From: Streptomyces sporangiiformans
Lineage (GTDB): Bacteria > Actinomycetota > Actinomycetes > Streptomycetales > Streptomycetaceae
Length of the DNA: 64,000 nt
Direction of reading: 5' to 3'
Assembly (NCBI RefSeq): GCF_005768555.2
Contig: NZ_VCHX02000166.1
Coordinates: 32,006 to 96,005, forward strand
In this document: positions 8,257-16,263 of the stretch, in pieces
How positions within the stretch are numbered: position 1 is the stretch's first letter
Layout of the letters: the number at the start of each line of letters is the position of its first letter
Notes under the pieces: model-generated
Database searches by the model: none
Told to the model about the DNA's origin: nothing
What the model saw: only the letters and a program-made list of their open reading frames with translations
Position numbers and translations under genes: made by a program

Positions 8257-8874
8257 ATGGGGAGGACCGCTGTCCTTGTCGACGGCTTCAATCTGTATCA
8301 CGGCATGAAAAAGCAGCGTGGGCGCCGCTACCTGTGGCTGGACCACGTGGGGCTGGCATCGCGTCTGCGCCCCCGTGACCAGATCGTCGACGTTCGCTAC
8401 TTCACGGCAACAGTGCTGGACGATGTCGGCGCCGCTGGCCGCCAGCAGACCTATCTGCAAGCTCTCAAAGCCCAGCACCCTGGCCTGCTGACCATTGTCG
8501 AGGGCCGGTACCAGCGCAAGTGTATGCACTGCCGGGCCTGCGGCGCTGATTGGACCAGCTACGAGGAAAAAGAGACGGACGTCAATATCGCCGTCGCTCT
8601 CATGGAGATCGCGGCATCGGCGGAGATTGACACCGTGCTCGTCGTCAGCGCGGACAGTGACCTGTGCCCGGCGGTCCGGTCTGCCCGAACGGTCAATCCG
8701 CAGCTGACCATCGTTCCGGCATTCCCGCCGCACCGGCGCTCGGGAGAGCTGAGGGCATTGCTCCCCTCCGCTTTCACGATCAGCGAGACCAAGCTGCGGC
8801 AGTCCCAGCTGCCCCCCGTGGTACGTGACCCTGCTACGGGGACCAAGTACGTGCGGCCCGTCTACTGGCAGTAG
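8257..8874 (+). CDS. NYN/PIN-like RNase domain protein (LabA/DUF88 type)
   Basis: 205 residues. The fold is marked by VDGFNLYHG at ~8-16, KETDVNIAVALM at ~106-117 and VVSADSDL at ~128-135, the acidic positions typical of NYN (PIN-like) nucleases that bind one or two metal ions. Between them is a short cysteine cluster, CMHCRACGADW (~89-99), probably a zinc knuckle. The family cleaves RNA or acts in RNA-linked regulation. It is transcribed divergently from the Mrr-STAND gene across a 171-bp spacer, so joint regulation is possible. Upstream GAGGGAGCG is a plausible ribosome site. Confidence 0.8.
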   Translation: MGRTAVLVDGFNLYHGMKKQRGRRYLWLDHVGLASRLRPRDQIVDVRYFTATVLDDVGAAGRQQTYLQALKAQHPGLLTIVEGRYQRKCMHCRACGADWTSYEEKETDVNIAVALMEIAASAEIDTVLVVSADSDLCPAVRSARTVNPQLTIVPAFPPHRRSGELRALLPSAFTISETKLRQSQLPPVVRDPATGTKYVRPVYWQ

Positions 8875-9240
8875 ACGATCTTGCCGTGAGTAGGCAATCT
8901 GCGGTGGAGTCGGCATCCCCGGCCGGCAGCCAGACGGAGAACGACATGAGGTAGGCCCGCGTGGATTATCTGAGGGCTGTCACCTGGGAGGGTCGCGACC
9001 GCGTCAGGGACCTAGCACCGACGCTTCTGGGCATGGGACAACGACTGCGCCGAGGCAATCTTGTGCTGTGACCATGAGCACTTCGCAGACGAGGTCCCCT
9101 CGGGCGCACCGCGGTGACCACCGCGGCATTCGCCGCTGCCCCGCTGCGGATATCAACGGCCGGTGACGCTGTCCTGCCACACCTGCAGCGGTGACGCACC
9201 CCCCGGGGCCACTGCTGGAAGTCGTTGGGAACTGTTGTGC
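8875..9240. other. Non-coding gap, no supported gene
   Basis: About 365 bp between the NYN gene and the partition pseudogene. I see only a 36-codon frame starting at GTG 8961, with no recognisable product, and no repeat or RNA gene. Confidence 0.5.
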
Positions 9241-9571
9241 TCAGCGTGGCCTGTCGCCTCTGCGTCGTCGTGACGGGCCAAGCTCGGCCAGTTCGGGTAG
9301 GTAGCCCTTTGCACTGAGCCAGGTGTCAAGGGCCAGCGCCACGATGTCTTGTGCGCTAGGCCTGTGTCGGCGTGGAAACGGCGGATCCGGCGCTGGAGCT
9401 GCAAAGCCTCAGGCACGGAGTAATTGAGTTGTCCGGTTTGGTGTGCCGGTTGCTGATGGCCTCCAGAGTGTTCGGGTGCGGCGTAAGAGCATCGTCGGTT
9501 GGCTGGCACTCAGCATCGAGCGCGTCGGCAATTTCCCGCAGTCGGCGGGCGTAGAGGGAGTGATCAGGCAC
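9241..9571 (-). pseudogene. Frameshifted partition-protein paralogue
   Basis: Three minus-strand frames together give a small DNA-binding protein: a start at 9571 (MPDHSLYARRLREIADALDA), then SVPEALQLQRRIRRFHADTG near 9400, then DIVALALDTWLSAKGY near 9300, ending at 9241. The last two pieces align with the C-terminus of the neighbouring partition adaptor (SVPAALKLKKRIKRFALDN, DIVSVALDEWLTARGF). At least two frame changes are needed, so the gene is probably dead. It is a diverged paralogue of the adaptor's DNA-binding domain without the Pro-rich part. Confidence 0.7.
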
Positions 9572-9643
9572 GAGGGCTGCTCCGGTCGATCCGGCTAGGC
9601 GGATAGCTACCCGCCTATTGGGCTATTGGAATAGTCGGCAGGA

Positions 9644-9680
9644 GGGGCGACCGCACCCCGGCGTAGGGAGCGGCCGCCCC
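9644..9680 (-). terminator. Hairpin after the parA-adaptor operon
   Basis: GGGGCGACCGC and GCGGCCGCCCC form an 11-bp stem with one mismatch and a 15-nt loop, starting 17 nt beyond the stop of the partition adaptor. Confidence 0.6.
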
Positions 9681-9696
9681 GTGCCTTTCGGCCGAT

Positions 9697-10455
9697 TCAG
9701 AAGCCGCGGGCGGTGAGCCACTCGTCCAGCGCGACCGAGACGATGTCGCCGATGGGCAGGTGATCGAGTTCGTTGTCCAGCGCGAAGCGTTTGATCCGCT
9801 TCTTCAGCTTCAGCGCAGCGGGGACCGATGAGTCGAGGCTCTCGCGCGCGATGATGCGCTGGTTGAGAACGACGGCGGGCTCGGGAACGTCCTTGAGACG
9901 GCCGGGACCGTGAGCGTACGGCGTTCCCTCGCTGGGTGCCTCCTGCGATCGCACGTCCTGTTCATGGTGAGAGCTCGGCCTAACGGTCCTCAGCGGGAAC
10001 GCCGTACCGCCTGCCACAGGAGGAACTGCCGGGCGAACCGCCACCTCGGCGGCCGGGGCCGCAGGCGGAACCTGCCGCTCCACCGGCTCCCCAGCGGATT
10101 CGGTCCCCGGCCCCGGGGCGACGACGGCCGCGCGATCCGGCTGACTGGCGACCGGCTCCTGAACCGGGCTGCTCGGCGTGATCTCCACGTTCGGCTGGGC
10201 GGAAGCCTGCGCCACGTGGGGCCCTGTCTCGGTCCCGCCCTGTGCCGAGCCCTCGACGGAGACGGTGGAAGGAACGGGCTGCACCTGCGGTTCGCCGGCA
10301 GCGCGACGGCCTTCGCCCTGGTCGGCCGCCCGTTCAGCGGCGAACTGCTGGGGGGTGAGCTCGGCAGTCGGCGGAGGGGGCGGAGGGGCCGCCTTCTTGG
10401 CCCCGCCCAGGGTGCGACCCGTGCGGCGGGCCGGGGGCTTCATACGCTCGTTCAT
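9697..10455 (-). CDS. Plasmid partition adaptor (ParB-like) with Pro/Ala-rich N-terminal region
   Basis: 252 residues. The first ~185 are a disordered Pro/Ala/Gln-rich region. The last ~60 form a compact basic domain (SVPAALKLKKRIKRFALDN ... DIVSVALDEWLTARGF), resembling the small ribbon-helix-helix centromere-binding proteins of actinobacterial plasmids. Its ATG overlaps the ParA stop (ATGA), as expected for a parAB-type pair. Role: binds the partition site and stimulates ParA. A broken paralogue of the DNA-binding domain lies immediately downstream. No canonical ParB/Srx domain is present, so the assignment rests on position and the C-terminal domain. Confidence 0.65.
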   Translation of the reverse strand: MNERMKPPARRTGRTLGGAKKAAPPPPPPTAELTPQQFAAERAADQGEGRRAAGEPQVQPVPSTVSVEGSAQGGTETGPHVAQASAQPNVEITPSSPVQEPVASQPDRAAVVAPGPGTESAGEPVERQVPPAAPAAEVAVRPAVPPVAGGTAFPLRTVRPSSHHEQDVRSQEAPSEGTPYAHGPGRLKDVPEPAVVLNQRIIARESLDSSVPAALKLKKRIKRFALDNELDHLPIGDIVSVALDEWLTARGF

Positions 10456-11165
10456 GCCGTGAGCTCCTTCATCAGTTCGGCGTACTCGCTCAGCTCGGTC
10501 GGGATCTCGCCGAAGGCCTCCATGTAGTGCACCCAGGAGTGGATGACGGTCTCGGCGAGCGGGAACGGCTCGTCGCGGTCCGGGCCGATGCCCTCACCCT
10601 TCTCGGGCTCCAGCAGCTTGTCCTTTGCGTTGCGGGGCAGGCTGGTGCGGTCGTCGGCCTTGACGAGGACCACGTGGGCGGTGACGTCGCGCTCGTTGCG
10701 GGCGGCGGCGCGTTCGGCCTCGTCGAAGGTGGCTACGAGCTTGCGGCGTTCGATCTTGGTGGGGGCGACCGGCACGAGCAGCAGGTTCGCCTCGGTGACA
10801 GCCTCGTGGAACAGCTTCGCGCTGCCGCCGCCGGCGTCGACCACGATCGCTCCGAACTCGGCGCGCTTGGCGCGGATGTACTCGGCGATGTCGTCGAACG
10901 GGTACCGCTCGACCACCAGGTTGGCCGGGATGTCGAAGCCCTCGGCCTGGGCGACCTTGAACCAGTCGTAGGCGGACTGGCTGGTGGCGTCGGCGTCCAG
11001 CAGCAGCGTGGGCAGGTCGAGGACGACGGCGTAGTAGAGGGCGATGAACCAGGCGGAGGTGGTCTTGCCGGTGCCGCCCTTGAGCATGCCGACGACGATC
11101 ACGAAGGCGTCCCAGGCGTGGGCTGTGGCCGCCGCCAAGGTCTTGATACGGGTGTTCTCGTTCAC
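10452..11165 (-). CDS. parA: ParA-family partition ATPase
   Basis: 237 residues from GTG at 11165, supported by AGGAG about 11 nt upstream; the frame is open further upstream but without coding character. The deviant Walker A motif KGGTGKTTSAW lies at ~30-40, the A' motif LLLDADATSQSAYDW at ~57-71 and Walker B GAIVVDAGGGS at ~106-116. This is the MinD/ParA fold that drives segregation of plasmids and chromosomes. The stop overlaps the adaptor gene. Upstream (leftward order) are the triple-HTH and winged-helix genes, giving a complete replication/partition block. Confidence 0.88.
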   Translation of the reverse strand: MNENTRIKTLAAATAHAWDAFVIVVGMLKGGTGKTTSAWFIALYYAVVLDLPTLLLDADATSQSAYDWFKVAQAEGFDIPANLVVERYPFDDIAEYIRAKRAEFGAIVVDAGGGSAKLFHEAVTEANLLLVPVAPTKIERRKLVATFDEAERAAARNERDVTAHVVLVKADDRTSLPRNAKDKLLEPEKGEGIGPDRDEPFPLAETVIHSWVHYMEAFGEIPTELSEYAELMKELTA

Positions 11166-11350
11166 GTGTGCTTGATCTCCTGAAACTGGAAAGGGTGCGT
11201 TGACTTGGCGGGAGTCGACGACGTCGACGCAGGCTTCGGGCGTGGCGGCGTGCGGGGGAGCCCTTGCTGGGCACCTGCGGCCGGGATGGTGGATGGGCGG
11301 GTCGTTGGGCCGAGCGGCACGTCGGGGGATACATGCGAGGACGGAGGCGC

Positions 11351-11923
11351 TCATGGCCGCCTCCTCATGTCGCGGGCCGAGCCGTGACTGTGCTGGGGCC
11401 GCATGCGGGTGCCCGCTTGGTGCAGGAGCCGGTAGACGGTGGCGACGGAGTAGTTGCAGTCCTGGGCGAGTTCCGGGACTGTGGCGCCGGCCTCGTACCG
11501 TGCTCGCAAGGACAGCGCGAGCTTCTGCCGCTCGGCGGCCCGCGCTGCGGCGCGCATCCGCAGCGTCTGCTGCGTGGTGCGCACAGCGCCGCCGGCCTCG
11601 ATCAGCAGGCGCCGGGCAACACGCCTCGTCCCAGCCCCCGCCGCGGCGAGCTCGGTGAGCGTCGCGCCGTGCTCCTCGTACAGGGTGCGCAGGTGGGCCG
11701 CGAGACGCTGGCGCGCCTGCGGATCCTGGCGCATCCGACGGGTCTGCCACGACGTGCGCATCTCGGTCCCGGCCTCGTGCAGCCGGTTGAGGACCGTGCC
11801 GTACGACAGCCCACTGGCGGCGACGAGTTCGTCGACCGTGGCACCGGACTCGTACTGCTTGCGCAAGGCCTCGGGCGTCACCGCCCCGCTCGCATCGGAC
11901 GGGACTGGGGGCTCTGGGTTCAT
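11351..11923 (-). CDS. Triple helix-turn-helix repeat protein
   Basis: 190 residues from ATG 11923, which overlaps the upstream gene's stop (ATGA). Three tandem ~37-residue repeats share one plan: LRKQYESGATVDELVAASG (~16), LRTLYEEHGATLTELAAAG (~70) and LRARYEAGATVPELAQDC (~128), each followed by a recognition-helix-like segment and LHEAGTEMR, LIEAGGAVR or LHQAGTRMR. Each repeat is a helix-turn-helix of the resolvase/Hin type. The protein probably binds three adjacent half-sites. Being coupled to the winged-helix gene and just before parA, it is likely a regulator or replication/partition accessory. The 185-bp gap to parA holds nothing recognisable. Confidence 0.7.
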   Translation of the reverse strand: MNPEPPVPSDASGAVTPEALRKQYESGATVDELVAASGLSYGTVLNRLHEAGTEMRTSWQTRRMRQDPQARQRLAAHLRTLYEEHGATLTELAAAGAGTRRVARRLLIEAGGAVRTTQQTLRMRAAARAAERQKLALSLRARYEAGATVPELAQDCNYSVATVYRLLHQAGTRMRPQHSHGSARDMRRRP

Positions 11924-13443
11924 GCGGCGGACTCCCATTCGCTGAGGGCTTCGGCATGGGCGGCGGCCAGCTCGTCGTAACTGCGCTGGTCCGATGGGGT
12001 GATGAGGATCAGCCGGCCGTCGGTGGCCACGCGCCATTCGGCGTCAGGGCGGCCCGTGACCGGGTCGATCACGCGCCCGCCCGGGGCGTGCCACGCAGAG
12101 GAAATCTCGTCGGGACGAGGTGCCGGGACCAGGACCCGGCGCCCGTCGCGGACGATCACCATGGCCTTGCTGCGGTGCTCCGACAGCCGCTCCAGTGCCT
12201 CCCGGTACGCCGCACGCTCGGCCGCGTGCAGCGCCTTGCGCCGGGTCGCGACGCCTGCGGTGCCGTACTGCTGGGCGACCGCGTCCCAGCCCTGTGCTGG
12301 GGGCGCGGTCGGGCTGGGAAGAGCATCCGGCAGGCTGGTACCGAAGCCCTCCAGCGCGCGAGGCACGAGGCTCCAGGTCTCTCCGCTGTGGTGCACGAGG
12401 CCGTGGTCGGCCAGGCGACGCAAGGTCCGGTAGGCGGTGGCTCGGGACACCGATGCCGAGCCGACGAGCTCGTTGATGGTCTGGGCGGGCCGGGCGTGCA
12501 GCGCGCCGATGATCACGAGGGCGGAGCTGCCGAGGCCGTGGTGGGCGAAGGCGTCGTGGCCCATCAGATGGCCGATGACGGTGGAATCGATGTCGGCCGC
12601 CGCCCGTGTCTCAGGGGTGGGCCACTCCTCAAGTGCCGGTTCGGGGGGGTACTGAGTGGTCCGGAAACGAGACAGCGAAGCGTGGGCGTTGCCGTCGGCG
12701 AGGTACCAGGTGGAGCCCTCCCGGCCATGGCCGACCCGCAGGCGGCGCAGCCAACCTTGTGGCTTGAGGACCGTCTCGTAGACGGTTCGGAGTGTCGTCC
12801 GGGAGACGCCTGCTTCCTCGGCGGCCTGCCGCTCACTGGCGTGGTGCAGGGGCCCGCCCGCGATCTCCGCGAAGGTCAGATGCGCCCGCAGCACCCGCAG
12901 CGCGGTCCGCCCCCGCTCCCCGCGCCAGGGCGTCGTCTCGATCCGGTCCCGCAGCGCGGCAAGAACCTCGTACGCATGCTGGCGAGACTCCAGCACCCGC
13001 GTGCTGCTCACCACCGCCGAGGCGCTGGCCCACACCCGGCGGATGTAGTCCAGAGCACGTGCCTGCCCGGAGCGCAGCGCGATGTGCCGGGCGTGCCGAC
13101 CGCCCTCGTGGTCAGGGTGCAGCAGCAGCCGGGTCACCTCGTCGACGGTTCCGCCGGCGCGGGCGACGTGGCAGGCGATGGCCGCGATGATCCGGTGCCC
13201 GTGCTCGGCCGCGCCCTGACGCTCTGCGCGCGGGACTACGGTCCGGGCGTCGGAGCCGAGCCTGCTGTAGCTGCCGGTCGCGTAGCGGCCGGTGAGGTCT
13301 CCGAGCAGGATGAGGTCAGCCGCGGCCGGAGGCAGCCGGTGAAGTCCCAGCCGCTCGCTCGGGTGAAATGTCCGTCGGGATGGGTCTGCCTGGTGGGTGT
13401 TCTGTGGCACTGTGGGGTCGTCTCGCAAGGACGTGGACGCCAC
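11920..13443 (-). CDS. Winged-helix protein, possible plasmid replication initiator
   Basis: 507 residues. The central region has two helix-turn-helix-like stretches: ERQAAEEAGVSRTTLRTVYE at ~206-225 and INELVGSASVSRATAYRTLR at ~318-337, the latter in a winged-helix context (LADHGLVHHSGETWSLV). The N-terminal half, with RIIAAIACHVARAGGTVDEV, resembles actinobacterial plasmid proteins with repeated DNA-binding domains. It starts the leftward block winged-helix / triple HTH / parA / adaptor and lies beside a repeat-rich non-coding stretch, so a replication-initiator or origin-binding role is reasonable. No catalytic motif is visible. Start GTG 13443; an internal GTG about 12 codons later is an alternative. 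Confidence 0.6.
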   Translation of the reverse strand: MASTSLRDDPTVPQNTHQADPSRRTFHPSERLGLHRLPPAAADLILLGDLTGRYATGSYSRLGSDARTVVPRAERQGAAEHGHRIIAAIACHVARAGGTVDEVTRLLLHPDHEGGRHARHIALRSGQARALDYIRRVWASASAVVSSTRVLESRQHAYEVLAALRDRIETTPWRGERGRTALRVLRAHLTFAEIAGGPLHHASERQAAEEAGVSRTTLRTVYETVLKPQGWLRRLRVGHGREGSTWYLADGNAHASLSRFRTTQYPPEPALEEWPTPETRAAADIDSTVIGHLMGHDAFAHHGLGSSALVIIGALHARPAQTINELVGSASVSRATAYRTLRRLADHGLVHHSGETWSLVPRALEGFGTSLPDALPSPTAPPAQGWDAVAQQYGTAGVATRRKALHAAERAAYREALERLSEHRSKAMVIVRDGRRVLVPAPRPDEISSAWHAPGGRVIDPVTGRPDAEWRVATDGRLILITPSDQRSYDELAAAHAEALSEWESAA

Positions 13444-13493
13444 CCAGGCCCGCTAAAACCACGGGTGGCATCCGGAACCGACCTCCAATCGGT

Positions 13494-13544
13494 GCCAGGC
13501 GAAGCCTCCAGGATGGCCGTCCTGGAGGCCTTCGTATGCCTGGC
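13494..13544. repeat. 51-bp near-perfect palindrome
   Basis: Outer arms GCCAGGC (13494-13500) and GCCTGGC (13538-13544) enclose inner arms GAAGCCTCCAGGA and TCCTGGAGGCCTTC, with one bulged base and a 6-nt centre. It lies about 50 bp upstream of the winged-helix gene start and could be an operator, an origin hairpin or a rightward-facing terminator. Confidence 0.8.
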
Positions 13545-13639
13545 TCCTCAGCGGAGGCAGGCGTCCCCATCGCGGCTCGACCGAGAACGATTCCGAGCGC
13601 CGCCAGAAGAGTCCCGACCGTCCGACACCGCCCGGACCT

Positions 13640-13930
13640 CGGCCGACTCGGAGACGAACAGAGGGCGATTGCCTCTGGCTGACTCCGAGCAGCTCGGTTC
13701 GAATCGGGGTCGAATCAGAGCGGTTTCCTCTGACTGCCTCCGGTCGCCTCTGCAACCCGACCTAGCAGGTCACAGCCGATCCGGCACACAAAGCCGCAGG
13801 TCAGAAAGGTGCTCCAGGAACCCGGCGTATAGCCCTGCTCGTCTGCCGCTCTACGTTTCCGCAGGTCAGAGGTCATGTTTAGTAGTTGAACAAACCCTTG
13901 GGGTCGAATCCGGGTCGAAATAGCCCTCGC
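13640..13930. repeat. Iteron-like repeat region, candidate origin
   Basis: Several short repeats cluster here. GGGTCGAATC occurs at ~13707 and ~13901, with related GTTCGAATC and GGGTCGAAA beside them. GCAGGTCAGA occurs near 13797 and 13861, with a GCAGGTCACA variant near 13766. Two interrupted hairpins share a plan: CAGAG-N8-CTCTG (~13659) followed by a CTGACTCCG-like tail, and CAGAG-N7-CTCTG (~13716) followed by CTGCCTCCG. Repeats next to a putative initiator and parA suggest a replication origin or partition site. Confidence 0.5.
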
Positions 13931-14193
13931 GTATTGTCCGGCGCGTCCAACCCGTCGAGGGGCAGATAGGTTATTTCGGACGTCCTGGTTTTGCGCGTGC
14001 GCGGTGTGGGCTTTACGGGCGATATCTTGACGCTGAAATGACGCTCGTGACGTTCGTTGGTCTTGCTTACTGACGGTAAGTCAGGTCGGTGGGAGGGTCG
14101 GGCCTCTGCTGAGACTCGATCGGACCGGGACTTGCCGAGGGCGTTGGAGAGCCTGTCAGCTGCGTTGGTACAGCTGTGATGCCGGAGTGTCTA
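13931..14193. other. Non-coding spacer before the IS630 end
   Basis: No gene is visible. It contains a small inverted repeat CTTAC-TGACG-GTAAG near 14067 and borders the end of the IS630 element near 14194, where CTAGTGCTCTGACGGC begins. Confidence 0.4.
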
Positions 14194-14224
14194 GTGCTCT
14201 GACGGCATAGGTTCGCCGGGTCGT

Positions 14225-15262
14225 TCAGGCTGCGGCGGCGAGGGAGCGTCCGCCCCAGCGGATGCCCTTCTCGCTGCGGATGCGGGCGCGTTCTTTGCGT
14301 TCGGCGGCCAGGACGTCGCGGTGGCGGGCGTTGGCGTTGCGCCAGCGCAGGTAGGCGTGCAGGGCCCGGGTCTGCACGGTGTGGTTGGGGTGGTTCGAGT
14401 TGGCGATGGTGAACTGCCTCAGCGGTCCGAAGTGCGCCTCGATCGGGTTCGCCCAGGAGGCGTAGGTCGGGATGAAGCACAACTCGACCTTGTGCTTCTT
14501 GGCCCAGCGGCGGATGTCGGCGCCCTTGTGGGCGGACAGGTTGTCCAGGATCACGTAGATCGGTGCGCCGTCGGGCCGGGCGGCGCGGATCGACTTCAGC
14601 GCGGCCAGCGTGTTCGCGGCGCCCTTGCGGCGGCGGTTGACGCCCCACAGACGGTCGTCGCCGACCGAGTAGCAGCCGTGGAAGTAGCGCACCCCGTGGG
14701 TGCGGTGGTAGGTGGCCGGTACCCGGTCGGGGTGCTTGCGTTCGGCCCAGCCCGAGCCGGCGGTGAGCCTAATCCCGAGCGGGCCGAACTCGTCGAAGGC
14801 GAAGACCCGGTCGGGGAAGCGGTGAAGGATTTCCTCGATCCGGTCCAGCTTCGCCTCGCGGGCCGGGTCGGGGGATTCCTTCCATGTTTTGGTGCGCTGG
14901 AAGGTGACGCCGCGGCGGGCAAGCAGGCCGCGTAACGTCTCGCGGCCGATGTGGATCACACGGCCGTGGACTTTGCGCAGGTAGGCGACGAGTTTGCGCA
15001 GGGACCAGCGGGTGAAGGGCTGGCCCAGCTTGGTGGGGCGGGTGGCGGCCGTCTGGATGACGAAGTCCTCGTCGTCACGACTGAGCAGGCGGGGACGGCC
15101 TCCCGCCCACCGAGGGTCCAGACAGGCCAGGCCGATCTCGTTGAACCGGTGAATCACATCGCGCACGGTGTCCTCGTCGGCCTGCACCAGCTGAGCGAAC
15201 TGGTGCTGCCCCGGCGCAAGACCTGCTGCAGCTTCTGCCCCTCCTGGTCGGTCAGTGGTGAT
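14225..15262 (-). pseudogene. IS630-family transposase, N-terminally damaged
   Basis: The C-terminal ~335 residues are a good IS630/Tc1-mariner-type transposase: helix-turn-helix (~DEDTVRDVIHRFNEIG), a VFAFDEFGPLGIR catalytic strand, VILDNLSAHK, and TYASWANPIEAHFGPLR with the final acidic residue. The N-terminus is abnormal. The original LTDQEGQKLQQVLRRGSTSS can be read in another frame near 15190-15250 and is joined to LVQADEDT after a deletion and frame change. The resulting frame runs on into the upstream cas8c fragment, giving a fused 653-codon frame. A second, older remnant is at 3785-3965. Confidence 0.75.
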
Positions 15263-16262
15263 CCAGTCGGCGACGATGACCCTGTTGGTGTTCACCCGCA
15301 GGGTTAGGGCGTGGAAGGCGTCCTCGTCGAGGACTGCCAGCGCGTCTCGTTCCCGTTGGGGGTAGCGCACTCCGGCGACGAGCTGGGCCACCTCCTCGGG
15401 CTGGGGGTCGCGCAGGGTCCACATGGCTGTGTCGGTGCCGGGGGCCCACCAGACGATGGCGGAGTCGTCGGCAAAGGCGCGGTGTTCGGGGTCGCTGAGC
15501 AGCGTGTTCAGGGCGGTGGCGGACTTGGTGCCGCAGTCGACGCAGATGGGAGTGGCACCGAGCTGCTTGGTGCCGGCCCGGAAGTGGGCGGGCTGGTTGA
15601 GGCAGACCAGCTGGGTGTTCATCCCGGAGTTGGGGATGCCCTTGATGGGAACCGGGAGCGTGGACAGCAACGGCATGACGTGTCCGCACACGAGGCAGAG
15701 CCCCTGGTTCGCCTTGCCCACCTTCCCGCTCTTCGCTCTCTTGACCTTGTGGGCCCACCAGCTCTTGGCTTCCGCCAGGTCGTGGACCCACTCGCCGTCC
15801 ACGCTGATGGCAACAAGGTGGTCCTTGTCCATGTCCAGCGGCCACGCGGTCGGCGCGTGGCTGTTCAGCCATGCGGCCACTGTCTGCGCCTGGGGAAGGT
15901 GGGGGTGGTCATTGCACCAGGAAGTGACCAGTGCACGGTAGGCGGCGTGCCGGGTCCTCGCCTTGGTGATGTCGGCAGAGTTGGTCGAGGGGACCTTCTC
16001 CCCGTCCGGCCCCTTCACCAGGCCGTGATGGGCGAGCGCGAACTGTGCGGTGTCGGCGAACAGGATCGGTGCCGGCTTGGACCCCGAGCGTCCCGTGTAC
16101 GGGGCGGTGATCTTCCGCTGCTCCTGGCGGAGGTCGATGACCAGCGGTTCGGCGTCTCCCGCGCCGGAGAGATCGATCTGCCACATGACCCGGCGCGCGA
16201 GATAGAACTCGGGTGTCGACCTGGCGGCCGTCGGATTGTTGAACGAGGCTCTGCAGTAGCAC
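15262..16262 (-). pseudogene. cas8c: cas8c (csd1) fragment, type I-C CRISPR-Cas
   Basis: The first ~310 codons of the large type I-C Cascade subunit. Family-like blocks are SGSKPAPILFADTAQFALA, a Cys-containing core (CLVCGHVMPLLSTLPVPIKG), then LNTLLSDPEHRAFADDSAIV with WWAP. The likely start is GTG at 16262 (LLQSLVQQSD), 2 nt after the cas5 stop, but that frame must shift near 16200-16215 to continue as STPEFYLARRVMWQIDLSG. The 3' end is lost: the frame runs straight into IS630 near 15262. The gene is therefore broken at both ends. It would normally be followed by cas7, cas4, cas1 and cas2, none of which is here. Confidence 0.8.
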
Positions 16263-16263
16263 G

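Noticed and set aside
8961..9071. 36-codon frame with GTG start and a GAGG upstream
   Set aside because: No recognisable product, no coupling to a neighbour, too short to separate from chance.
13494..13544. Palindrome containing GCGAAGC, reminiscent of linear-replicon telomeres
   Set aside because: Only one internal palindrome rather than a terminal series, and it lies far inside the window next to a gene start.
13680..13712. GGTTCGAATC resembling a tRNA T-loop or att site
   Set aside because: The flanking bases do not form a proper T-stem, no acceptor, D or anticodon arms are present, and the same block repeats nearby as an iteron.
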